A stretch of DNA of 30,263 nucleotides from a virus. Position numbers and translations under genes: made by a program. The notes beneath the pieces were generated by a model. That model saw nothing but the letters and a program-made list of their open reading frames with translations, was not told the DNA's origin and did no database searches. The stretch spans positions 1-30,263 of IMG/VR virus record IMGVR_UViG_3300025767_000086. One strand, 5' to 3'. Below, piece by piece: positions 24,901 to 30,263 of the stretch (position 1 is its first letter; each line of letters starts with the position of its first letter).

Positions 24901-25713
24901 TATGCGAATAGTTACAGGCCCAGAAGTACTTCCATCTGATGCATCTAACGCCTTTTTTACTGTTTGAAACGGAGAAAATACTGAGTCGCCACTATTATTA
25001 TCATTGCCGTTAACACTAACGTAGAATGTATTTCCTAATTTTAAATTATAATCAAGATTGTCAACAATAATCGAAGTTGCACTAACTGATGTTCCGTTAA
25101 CTAAGTTGGTATATATTGCATTCCATTTAGTGTTTATAGATCCTAAATTATAAGTTCCGGAATCATTGGGTATAATGTCACTGTTTATATCAGTGTTAAA
25201 AATAACAGTGTCTTGATTTATGTCATCACCAAAAGTAATTGTGCCGTCAAAGGTAATATTTTGATTACTGTGTAAGTTGCCATATATTTCTAAATCTGAA
25301 AATATGTCAATTTTACCAGTTCCGTTAGGACGCAAATCAATATTTGAATTACTATCAAAACTAGATATAATATTATCGTTTATATTAATATTGTCAGTAC
25401 TAAGACCTGATAAATTAATTAGCTGCGATGCCGATAAATTAATATCACCGTTTAATGTGGTTATGTTATTTTGACTAACTGTAAGATTTGCAATATACGA
25501 AGTGTTAGTTGATATTAAATTAGTAGCATGTATTGTAGAATTTACGTCAAGTTCGTATCCAGCGGATCCTTTATTAACTCCTATTTTTCCGTTATTAACG
25601 TCTAAATATAATAACTGTGTTGATCCAGACGTGTTTCTAAAGGCAAGATCAATACCGTTACGTTCTAAATTTGCTGTTAATAATGGTCCGGAAATTCTAC
25701 CGACTTGTGACAT
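21928..25713 (-). CDS. Giant tail fibre D, uninterrupted paralogue of fibre C (1261 aa)
   Basis: The N-terminus MSQVGRISGPLLTANLERNG matches fibre C. A beta-helix start is at about 227-253 (FYVSVNGNDNNSGDSVFSPF), followed by NVTVMGDDTRNTIITPD, TIKNFYYNSGTNTGYAFRFA, RSPYIQNVTVITQG, DPRGFASGDAGKGALVDGA and SANVYGNYGAVADGVD. DHNGNFRVGEQFFVNQETG follows, then about six I-D-G-N-V-I-T-T-T-T-S-N...L-E-L-R-A-N repeats separated by HVGNRNQTGN segments. The C-terminus has two R-(F/H)-N-(T/S) modules and ends DLSIQQSLIYG. It lacks the FG-GAP insert of fibre C, so it shows the ancestral-like scaffold. A perfect TATAAATA box and AGGAG precede the ATG. Virion fibre function is inferred from modules and context. 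Confidence 0.88.
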   Translation of the reverse strand: MSQVGRISGPLLTANLERNGIDLAFRNTSGSTQLLYLDVNNGKIGVNKGSAGYELDVNSTIHATNLISTNTSYIANLTVSQNNITTLNGDINLSASQLINLSGLSTDNININDNIISSFDSNSNIDLRPNGTGKIDIFSDLEIYGNLHSNQNITFDGTITFGDDINQDTVIFNTDINSDIIPNDSGTYNLGSINTKWNAIYTNLVNGTSVSATSIIVDNLDYNLKLGNTFYVSVNGNDNNSGDSVFSPFQTVKKALDASDGSTSGPVTIRISAGEYQEELPLTVPSNVTVMGDDTRNTIITPDTSTQSNDVFLLNGESTVQNLTIKNFYYNSGTNTGYAFRFAPNTVVSTRSPYIQNVTVITQGTTTSVSDPRGFASGDAGKGALVDGASVNSASNEASMLFHSVTFITPGVDALTTTNGVRVEWLNSFTYFANRGMYAVRGSTGHLSSDGSTTQFGAEIRSIGSANVYGNYGAVADGVDCLMYLIQHNLAYIGTGKFLDNDTSRVIQSQEITELNNGKVYYQTTDHNGNFRVGEQFFVNQETGETSLVITEAQVDALNGLTVKDVNGKITLIDGEKIETGSLRLANNTILSTLGDINIISASGLINLNSTNIHKDLDISGDLSFSGDLNLLGNQSTDIVDFNVNFDQNINPNQDSTFNLGSAAKEWLFTNTNRANLADIKFTENYLTTTVSNADLELQASGTNEILIPNNNTRAGNNLTVSNNTDLQDINITGILTHVGNRNQTGNYSTTNLTVQNLTVGSQVQFEEINIDGNVITTTTSNTDLELRANSTGIVLIPNQDVIINNDFNIQGSSLTSDINVAQQVEASTFDNNTININANVITTDISNADLELRASGKIIIPSNDVQISNNLTVSNNTDLQDINITGIVTHVGNRPQTGNYSTIDLTITSDLDVNSQTQFEEINIDGNVITTTTSNTDLELRANNAGNILITNSNTGISNDLTVGTLNAPTINIDNTFAIENLNSSSDIEIFDNIIRTTNSNSNLELRASGTGYVGLQDIHIKDNVLQTVSDDITFNVTNNLTILGTLALKIPTGTIPERSLNLGDIRFNTFDNVFEATSNDVISFGGVYSNDRRTSLTAHPTNNTIAFQINNAQVGVVNSNGIELSSLQVDDILINSNTILTNVSNADLEVSSTRNTLIDDFKFNGNIITNTNGTNENFKFNGTGTHLVVFDSNYAVRFPSGTTAERPSAPQIGLTRHNSDTDVLETYDGTKWIPSAGLSESISSNVMEDLSIQQSLIYG
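22883..22960. repeat. 78-bp direct repeat, copy 1 (within fibre D)
   Basis: It matches 23345-23422 with a single mismatch, 462 bases (154 codons) away. A second matching block (ATTAATGTCTTGTAGATCTG near 23062 and 23522) keeps nearly the same offset, so the unit is a diverged tandem duplication. Confidence 0.85.
23345..23422. repeat. 78-bp direct repeat, copy 2 (within fibre D)
   Basis: Second copy of the block at 22883-22960, same orientation and frame. It encodes FEEINIDGNVITTTTSNTDL plus LRAN. Confidence 0.85.
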
Positions 25714-25731
25714 GTTAACTCCTATACTATG

Positions 25732-25739
25732 TATTTATA
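25732..25739 (-). promoter_or_regulatory. T4-type late promoter (TATAAATA) for giant fibre D
   Basis: This is a perfect T4 late octamer in the 29-base gap between the 225-aa gene and fibre D. A start about 6 bases downstream leaves a leader of about 13 nt holding AGGAG. It is the best promoter match in the window. Confidence 0.8.
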
Positions 25740-25742
25740 GGT

Positions 25743-26420
25743 TTACTTGTCGAAGTTGTGAATGACTGTTACAGGCTTTGCTAAGTCAGGCGCACTAGTA
25801 AAACTTATATAATATCCTGTAGGCCTTGCTAACCCAGTAGCATCAACTGTTCCTGCACCGGTTGCTGTAAACACAGTTCCAGGATTATTATCTGCTGCAC
25901 CATGCTCTGCTACAAAATCTGTAGATCCTGTTGCGGTAATGATATATTGTGTACTAGTAACAAAGCTACCAGATGCAACTTCTTGCCCAGTCGTTGTCGA
26001 AACAGGATTTTGTACTAATGTGTAGTTTGTTACAGAAAGTTGAAATACATTTTCTACAAGAACTAACACATTTTGTGCCGCTGCTGGTGCTTTGTAATTG
26101 TCATTTGCATCTTGGCTGTCCAAAGGTCCAAACAATATAATTGTTGCATCACCGTTACCTAAGTTTTGTTGTACAATACTAGTAGGTTCAAGGAAGCGTA
26201 GCCGACGCCAGGCTGAATCTTGATAAAGTTCAAAGCTTTCAAGGTCTGTATTATATCTAGCATGGCCATTAACTGGAGTAGTAGGTCTCTGTGCCTCAGT
26301 GCCCTTAGGTACTAACATTACGTTAGTTGATTCAAGAACTACCTGATCGTTAATATCGTACTTAACACCGCGACCTGCAATACTACGTAGATTAGTTGTT
26401 TGGGCTTTGATTAATCTCAT
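25743..26420 (-). CDS. Fibre-associated structural protein with RYNT module (225 aa)
   Basis: The N-terminus reads MRLIKAQTTNLRSIAGRGVK, then ESTNVMLVPKGTEAQRP and GHARYNTDLESFELYQDSAW, the same P-K-G-T...R-P...R-Y-N-T...F-E-x-Y...W module seen in four other genes here. The middle has NVLVLVENVFQLSVTNYTLV. Residues about 148-198 hold a T-x-Y-I-I-T-A-T-G-S-T-D-F...G-T-V-F-T-A-T-G-A-G segment common in phage virion proteins and apparently inserted before GYYISFTSAPDLAKPVTVIH. The ATG overlaps the TAA of the preceding gene (TAATG), so translation is probably coupled. The pattern is familiar from hypothetical virion proteins of marine T4-like phages. A short fibre or connector is the likely role. 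Confidence 0.82.
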   Translation of the reverse strand: MRLIKAQTTNLRSIAGRGVKYDINDQVVLESTNVMLVPKGTEAQRPTTPVNGHARYNTDLESFELYQDSAWRRLRFLEPTSIVQQNLGNGDATIILFGPLDSQDANDNYKAPAAAQNVLVLVENVFQLSVTNYTLVQNPVSTTTGQEVASGSFVTSTQYIITATGSTDFVAEHGAADNNPGTVFTATGAGTVDATGLARPTGYYISFTSAPDLAKPVTVIHNFDK

Positions 26421-26752
26421 TATACTTCCAAATAACTTATTGTTGTTGCTAAGTCTGTTAATGCAGCGCCGATATCAGGACTAGCAACAAATGATATTTT
26501 ATCACCTGTTTCTAATACAATTCTTTCGCTATCAAATGTAAATGTTTCACCAGCAGGTAATATTAAATTATTAATAACTCGTGTAATCTTGTTATTCAAT
26601 GCGCTGCCGTTAGCAACAAAATGTAAATCAAATGTTGCATCTGCGGCTCCTGTATTACACACTAATATATTTGTAATAGCATAACTTTTAGTTGCCGGTA
26701 CAGTGATTACGTCTAATTGATTTGTAGTTAATTGTGCGTTTACTATTGCCAT
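26420..26752 (-). CDS. Small beta-rich virion-associated protein (paralogue 1 of 3)
   Basis: A 110-aa protein with strands AITNILVCNTGAADATFDLH, LILPAGETFTFDSERIVLE and DKISFVASPDIGAALT. The turn L-P-A-G-E-T-F followed by L-E-T-G-D-K-I is a common signature of small phage beta-sandwich proteins. It resembles the 109-aa and 108-aa proteins elsewhere in the locus. AAGGAAA precedes the ATG and overlaps the stop of the 343-aa gene; its own stop overlaps the next ATG as TAATG. No enzymatic motif is visible. Adaptor or decoration function is inferred only from size, fold pattern and context. Confidence 0.8.
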   Translation of the reverse strand: MAIVNAQLTTNQLDVITVPATKSYAITNILVCNTGAADATFDLHFVANGSALNNKITRVINNLILPAGETFTFDSERIVLETGDKISFVASPDIGAALTDLATTISYLEV

Positions 26753-26761
26753 TTCATTTCC

Positions 26762-27793
26762 TTAAAAAAGCATGCTAAACAGCAATGCTCTATTTTTACT
26801 TATTATTTCTCCAGCAGTACTATCTTTATTTACAAAGTATAATCCTGTCCTACCGGTACTTTCGTCTGTTGAATATAACTTTATTCCGCTATCAGGTGAA
26901 ATTGTACCTGGATCAATTGTGTCATCGTCATACAACAACGAAGTTATTTCAAACGCATCCTTTACTTTAACCGATCCAGACCCAGGTGCTGATAATAGTA
27001 ATGATTCGTCACTGATAGTTGTTGAAATTTCATTACCTTGTATTTTAATATCTCCAAGTTCTATTCTGTTTGAATAAAAATTAGTAGTTACTATCCCGTC
27101 TATAGATATAATTACAGTACTTTCAGATGCACTAGTGTCAAAATCAATAGCATTTACAGAAGTATTAGCGTCAGCAATGCCTGGTTGTAAATTAGATGCA
27201 AGTGCAAATGTAACATAATCAACTAATCCTTTAACATTTGGTATATAGTCGTTATTTAAAACTACTCCACTACCTGCGTCAGTAATTACTCCACCAGAGT
27301 AATTAAATACGTTTTCTTCGTAATCAACTGTACCTGCTACATTAATAGCACTGTTAGGCGTTGTTACATATAACGGCCCTTCAGCATTAATACTGTTTAC
27401 ATTAAGCGGAAGAAATGCACCGTTGATATCTTCAAATCTAAATGACCCTGTGCCACTTAGGCCGCCGGCAACATATGGACTTTGTTCATCAAACACTAAT
27501 CTTGCAGTAGGCAAGCTACCTCTATCAATTTCAATACCTGCTTTGTAGTCAAAGCTAGCTCGGATACCTGCACCAGCTTCTCCATTATTAAGTGTCAGTA
27601 TGTTATCAGCAATAGTAGTAACAGAAGATTCTACAGTTGTTTGTGTACCTTTGACTTCTAAGTCGCCAGTAACAACAACAGTGCCTCTAGGACTTGCTGC
27701 ACCACTAGTGGTATCTAAGTAGATTGTGCCTGAGGCACCGTTATCTACTACAATTCTATAGTCGCCGTCTGTTACTCTTAATACTTTTGACAT
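26762..27793 (-). CDS. Tail-fibre-like structural protein (343 aa)
   Basis: The N-terminus MSKVLRVTDGDYRIVVDNGA leads into TIYLDTTSGAASPRGTVVVT and GDLEVKGTQTTVESSVTTIA, a beta-rich pattern typical of phage fibre shafts (T-G-D-L-x-V-x-G-x-x-T-T-V). DNILTLNNGEAGAGI is another common fibre motif. Around 240-280 there is GDIKIQGNEISTTISDESLL followed by APGSGSVKV, the same repeat type as in fibres C and D. The C-terminus is SKNRALLFSMLF. AGGA precedes the ATG, and a hairpin lies just upstream. It is the first gene of the fibre locus. The virion location is inferred. Confidence 0.82.
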   Translation of the reverse strand: MSKVLRVTDGDYRIVVDNGASGTIYLDTTSGAASPRGTVVVTGDLEVKGTQTTVESSVTTIADNILTLNNGEAGAGIRASFDYKAGIEIDRGSLPTARLVFDEQSPYVAGGLSGTGSFRFEDINGAFLPLNVNSINAEGPLYVTTPNSAINVAGTVDYEENVFNYSGGVITDAGSGVVLNNDYIPNVKGLVDYVTFALASNLQPGIADANTSVNAIDFDTSASESTVIISIDGIVTTNFYSNRIELGDIKIQGNEISTTISDESLLLSAPGSGSVKVKDAFEITSLLYDDDTIDPGTISPDSGIKLYSTDESTGRTGLYFVNKDSTAGEIISKNRALLFSMLF

Positions 27794-27814
27794 TCTTTTA
27801 TCCTAGTTAAAAAG

Positions 27815-27838
27815 TATGGGGGAACTTAATCCCCCATA
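27815..27838 (-). terminator. Hairpin terminator after the 135-aa gene
   Basis: TATGGGGG and CCCCCATA form an 8-bp stem with an eight-base loop, followed on the transcribed strand by CTTTTT. No TATAAATA-like box is visible between it and the 343-aa gene, so it may be leaky or serve as an mRNA processing or stability element. Confidence 0.65.
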
Positions 27839-27845
27839 ACTAATC

Positions 27846-28253
27846 TTAAGCTTCGAAATCGTCTGCGCCAGTGAATGCATCATCTGTGCCAGCTTCTTCC
27901 ATTTCAACTTGATCTGTAACTGCGCCATAAGCATCAAAGCCCCAAGCAATTTTGGCACCTGTGTCAAGTGTTACCATACGTCCTGAAATTTTTGTAACTT
28001 GACGTGCTGTGCCGCCATCGTCTTTTACAGTAATGGTCATTTCGCCTGCTGCCAAAGTACCCTGTGCTTTGTCAACTAGAGTACAATCACCTGGATTATC
28101 ATCTCCATTGTTGCAACGGAACTTTTTAGATCCTAATTGCTTTACAATCCAACCGTTTGCTTCTGCTTGTCCTGCTGCAAAGAAGCGTACTTTAATTTCG
28201 TTGCCACCAACTGTTGGCTCTCCGAAAAATCTTTTATTAAGTGGTCTTCCCAT
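27846..28253 (-). CDS. Unassigned protein following the capsid gene (135 aa)
   Basis: The protein begins MGRPLNKRFFGEPTVGGNEI and has GWIVKQLGSKKFRC, a pair of cysteines nine residues apart around an N/G/D-rich loop, GEMTITVKDDGG, QVTKISGRMVTLDTGAKIAW and a very acidic C-terminus. I chose the ATG at 28253 because AAAAGGAG lies 7 bases upstream; a start at 28349 is possible in the same frame but would lie on top of the promoter box and adds 32 residues of unlike composition. I do not recognise a characterised family, though the MGRPLNKRFFG start recalls hypothetical proteins near structural genes of marine myoviruses. Position directly after gp23, with its own promoter and terminator, suggests an abundant late product, perhaps head- or tail-associated. 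Confidence 0.82.
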   Translation of the reverse strand: MGRPLNKRFFGEPTVGGNEIKVRFFAAGQAEANGWIVKQLGSKKFRCNNGDDNPGDCTLVDKAQGTLAAGEMTITVKDDGGTARQVTKISGRMVTLDTGAKIAWGFDAYGAVTDQVEMEEAGTDDAFTGADDFEA

Positions 28254-28260
28254 TTGTTTT

Positions 28261-28268
28261 CTCCTTTT
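28261..28268 (-). promoter_or_regulatory. Ribosome binding site deciding the start at 28253
   Basis: AAAAGGAG precedes the ATG at 28253 by 7 bases. No comparable site precedes the upstream in-frame ATG at 28349. Confidence 0.85.
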
Positions 28269-28339
28269 AAACGTTCTAGGTTTACGCAGTGGGTCATTTC
28301 TGCATAAGTCCGCACATGCGGCACGATTTACGACATAAG

Positions 28340-28347
28340 TATTTATC
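28340..28347 (-). promoter_or_regulatory. Late promoter candidate (GATAAATA) after the capsid terminator
   Basis: The octamer lies between the gp23 terminator and the 135-aa gene, giving a leader of about 80 nt. The leader contains a small CCGC/GCGG hairpin (28310-28321). The arrangement lets the 135-aa gene be made independently of gp23. Confidence 0.7.
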
Positions 28348-28366
28348 AAAGTTTACTCAAGTCACA

Positions 28367-28390
28367 AAAAAGGCCCCGAAGGGCCTTTTT
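28367..28390 (-). terminator. Strong intrinsic terminator after gp23
   Basis: AAAAAGGCCC pairs perfectly with GGGCCTTTTT around a TTCG loop on the transcribed strand, giving the very stable C(UUCG)G tetraloop, followed by TTTTTT. The plus-strand side also ends in T-runs, so it could work in both directions. It starts 17 bases after the gp23 stop codon. Confidence 0.92.
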
Positions 28391-28406
28391 CTTTTTTAAG
28401 TAAAGT

Positions 28407-29588
28407 TTACTGGAAGCTTACATTAGCTGCATTAGTTGACAAGTCAACTTTAGCTAGATAATCAGCTGCGTTACCCAAAGATGACGCAGTGTTGTTTAGC
28501 TCAACATATCCGTAACGTGTCATAAATGATACGACTGGTTCGAATGATGCTGGATCTAGTACAACGCCTGAGCTCATTAGCGGGATGTATGGGCAATAGA
28601 ATGCCGCTGCATCTGATTCGCTTGAACCTTTGTAGCCGATTAGAACGTCTGATGCATCAGCAGCATATGTGTTAACATACACTTTCATTGCATTGTTTAA
28701 TGTACCAACCATTTTAGTGTTAGTTGGTGCTTCAAACGTACCTTCTGTTGTACGTGCAAATGCACTTGTAGTTGCAGACTGTAGGATAGTTAGTGCGAAT
28801 GGTGATACCACTGCCCAGTTACCTGCGCCTCTGCGTGTACGCTGTGCGATTTTGTTTGACTCACGATTGATTAGAACAGCTAAAGCAGCATGCTCGTCAC
28901 CTACGAATGTAGCAGTACCACTTACAGCAGCTTGGTTGTATGTTGAACCAGCTGTACCTGCAAGAGAAGTTAGACTTGCTAATACTTCTTGGTCAATCTC
29001 AGCAGTAATCTCTTGTGCAAGAGCTGCCATGATTTCTGCTTCAACATCAATACCGTGCATTGACTGTGCATCTTGTGCAGATTCAAAAGTCCAGCGAGCT
29101 GATAGCTTGCGTGATTTTGCTTCTACTGTTTGCTTCAAGATTTGAATGCTTAATCTGTTACCAGACTCACCTTCAAGTGCAGCAGTGTTATCTGCTCTAT
29201 TAGTAGTTGAGCTACCTGAATATGATTCAGCAATCTTAAATGGTGATAGTGCTTCTTCACCAGCTGTTGCACCACTTGCACCAGCGTTAAATGTGTCCGC
29301 ATAACGTACACGTAGTGTGTGGATTTGTCCCACAGGGCCTGTCATAGGCTGAACACCAACTAACTCGTTAGCAATAACGGTTGGCATTACACGTCTAATG
29401 ACTGGTAAAATAACACGGTTAAGTGTTGCGACATTGCCTGCTGACGTTGCACCTGCTGTTGCACTCTCTGACAAATACTTACGTGTATTTTCCAAAGTAG
29501 TTGCCATAACAGCTTTCTTAGTGCCAGTAAGGCCCTCAAGTAGTGCATTTTTTGTATCAGACCAGCGGCTTTCTAGTAGTTCCGACAT
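28407..29588 (-). CDS. 23: Major capsid protein, T4 gp23-like
   Basis: A 393-aa T4-type major head protein. Family signatures include NELVGVQPMTGPVGQIHTLR then VRYAD, EAKSRKLSARWTFESAQDAQ followed by MHGIDVEAEI and EIDQEVL, and near the C-terminus LIGYKGSSESDAAAFYCPYI with FMTRYGYVELN. T4 gp23 forms the hexameric head lattice and is matured by the gp21 protease, which cuts after (L/I)-x-E. Here LSE at residues 39-41 is a good cleavage site, leaving about 352 residues. The protein is shorter than T4 gp23 (521 aa), mainly before the GVQPM motif and in the segment after RYAD. AAGGAG precedes the ATG and overlaps the gp22 stop, and a strong terminator follows the gene. Confidence 0.96.
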   Translation of the reverse strand: MSELLESRWSDTKNALLEGLTGTKKAVMATTLENTRKYLSESATAGATSAGNVATLNRVILPVIRRVMPTVIANELVGVQPMTGPVGQIHTLRVRYADTFNAGASGATAGEEALSPFKIAESYSGSSTTNRADNTAALEGESGNRLSIQILKQTVEAKSRKLSARWTFESAQDAQSMHGIDVEAEIMAALAQEITAEIDQEVLASLTSLAGTAGSTYNQAAVSGTATFVGDEHAALAVLINRESNKIAQRTRRGAGNWAVVSPFALTILQSATTSAFARTTEGTFEAPTNTKMVGTLNNAMKVYVNTYAADASDVLIGYKGSSESDAAAFYCPYIPLMSSGVVLDPASFEPVVSFMTRYGYVELNNTASSLGNAADYLAKVDLSTNAANVSFQ

Positions 29589-29598
29589 AGTTTTCTCC

Positions 29599-30263
29599 TT
29601 AATTTAAACCAGCTAAACGACGAATGTCAACGACATTATCATCTTGCATTGAACTAGTGTTTGTTTTTGTTGTAGTGTTGTCTCTATTGCCTGTAATTTC
29701 TTTTGCCTCTGATAAGACTGCCTTCTTTGCCGGAGTATTTCCATCAATTACTGATGGGAGGTACTTATCAAAAGATGTTTGAAGTCTATTGGTTTGTACT
29801 GATTCCAGTAAATCTGTCATAATTTCTCTTTGCCTTTTATTCAACGGCTCCATTAAATTATTAAGTCTGTTTTTGCGTTCAGCAATTGCTGTTATACGCT
29901 TTATTTCTTGGTCTTTAGTTTCTGCTAGTGTTTTTGCTTTTAGTGCAAAAGTCTTTGCTTCTACTAATTGTTTGTCTTTCGTAGCAACAACTTGCATTAA
30001 TTTTGCAGTTTCTGAATTTTCATTCAGATGGCTTGTTGCGTACTCTGAAGAAAATGCTTCAAATAACTTACGACCAAAATCGTTTCTACGTGCTTCTTCG
30101 ATATCTTCTTTTAGTTGAGTTATTTCTCTTTTAAGAGTTGATTCAACAATAGCAGATACTTTCGATGCACCTTTTGCAATAAAGTTAGTTTTAACTTCTG
30201 CAAATTTATTTTTAGCTTCTTTAATAAGTTTTACCTTAGTTTCAGCTAAATCTTTTTTGTCTT
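29599..30263 (-). CDS. 22: Prohead core scaffold protein, T4 gp22-like, 5' end cut by window edge
   Basis: The frame is open from the stop at 29599 to the right edge, 220 codons, so the N-terminus is outside the window; the internal Met at 29997 is not the start. The protein is highly charged and helical. It contains NDFGRKLFEAFSSEYATSHL followed by NENSETAKLM, a signature of gp22 scaffolds from marine T4-like phages, then long K/E-rich helices (LAETKDQEIKRITAIAERKN), ending DIRRLAGLN. T4 gp22 forms the inner core around which gp23 assembles and is degraded by gp21; candidate (L/I)-x-E cleavage sites are LSE and LLE near the C-terminal part. Position directly before gp23 is the standard T4 order. 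Confidence 0.93.
   Translation of the reverse strand, partial: DKKDLAETKVKLIKEAKNKFAEVKTNFIAKGASKVSAIVESTLKREITQLKEDIEEARRNDFGRKLFEAFSSEYATSHLNENSETAKLMQVVATKDKQLVEAKTFALKAKTLAETKDQEIKRITAIAERKNRLNNLMEPLNKRQREIMTDLLESVQTNRLQTSFDKYLPSVIDGNTPAKKAVLSEAKEITGNRDNTTTKTNTSSMQDDNVVDIRRLAGLN

Noticed and set aside
28142-28324. Minus-strand open frame of 60 aa in the leader after gp23
   Set aside because: It runs out of frame into the 135-aa gene and has no recognisable features or convincing ribosome site.
28254-28349. Longer start for the 135-aa gene at 28349
   Set aside because: That ATG overlaps the late promoter box, lacks a ribosome site and adds an unlike basic/Cys-rich segment. The ATG at 28253 has AAAAGGAG at ideal spacing.
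1-30263. Diversity-generating retroelement for fibre variation
   Set aside because: No reverse transcriptase and no template/variable repeat pair with adenine-specific differences was seen. Repeats present are internal tandem units.

Overview
This window is part of the late structural region of a T4-like (tevenvirus-type) myovirus, most like the marine members that infect cyanobacteria, SAR11 or other aquatic bacteria. The evidence is a partial prohead scaffold gene (gp22) followed by a clear T4-type major capsid gene (gp23), T4-style late promoter octamers (TATAAATA/GATAAATA), AT-rich coding sequence with strong AAGGAG ribosome sites, and a long run of tail-fibre/adhesin genes with module types familiar from marine T4-like phages. 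All genes I accept lie on the minus strand, so transcription runs from the right edge to the left edge. The host cannot be fixed from the sequence.

Layout in transcription order: gp22 (open at the right edge, 30263-29599); gp23 (29588-28407); a strong hairpin terminator with a UUCG loop; a late promoter and about 80 nt leader; an unassigned 135-aa protein (28253-27846); a second hairpin; then the fibre locus. This holds a 343-aa fibre-like protein, a 110-aa small beta protein, a 225-aa fibre/connector protein, giant fibre D (1261 aa), giant fibre C (1808 aa), a 109-aa small beta protein, a conserved 124-aa protein, giant fibre B (2011 aa), giant fibre A (2466 aa), a 108-aa small beta protein, a 284-aa fibre with a C-terminal S74 self-cleaving chaperone domain, and a glycine-rich adhesin-like protein that runs off the left edge (953-1). 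The last of these is a long open frame that is easy to miss because it has no stop in the window.

The fibre locus appears to have grown by duplication and domain insertion. A and B are paralogues, as are C and D. All four share a beta-helix-like core and a short D-x-x-G-(N/D)-F-R-(V/T)-G module. C differs from D mainly by two in-frame insertions, one of which carries a complete seven-bladed FG-GAP beta-propeller. A and B each begin with seven chitin-binding-like W...Y...G...Y.C repeats, each with one foreign module nested in a different repeat, and each carries a seven-bladed sialidase/YCF48-like propeller near the C-terminus. A also has extra copies of a helical module that B has once. Three small beta-rich paralogues of about 110 aa sit between the large fibre genes. 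The simplest reading is a multi-component host-recognition apparatus whose binding modules are exchanged on conserved scaffolds. No CRISPR, tRNA, integrase, transposase, reverse transcriptase or other mobile element was seen, and no gene-free stretch exceeds about 155 bases.
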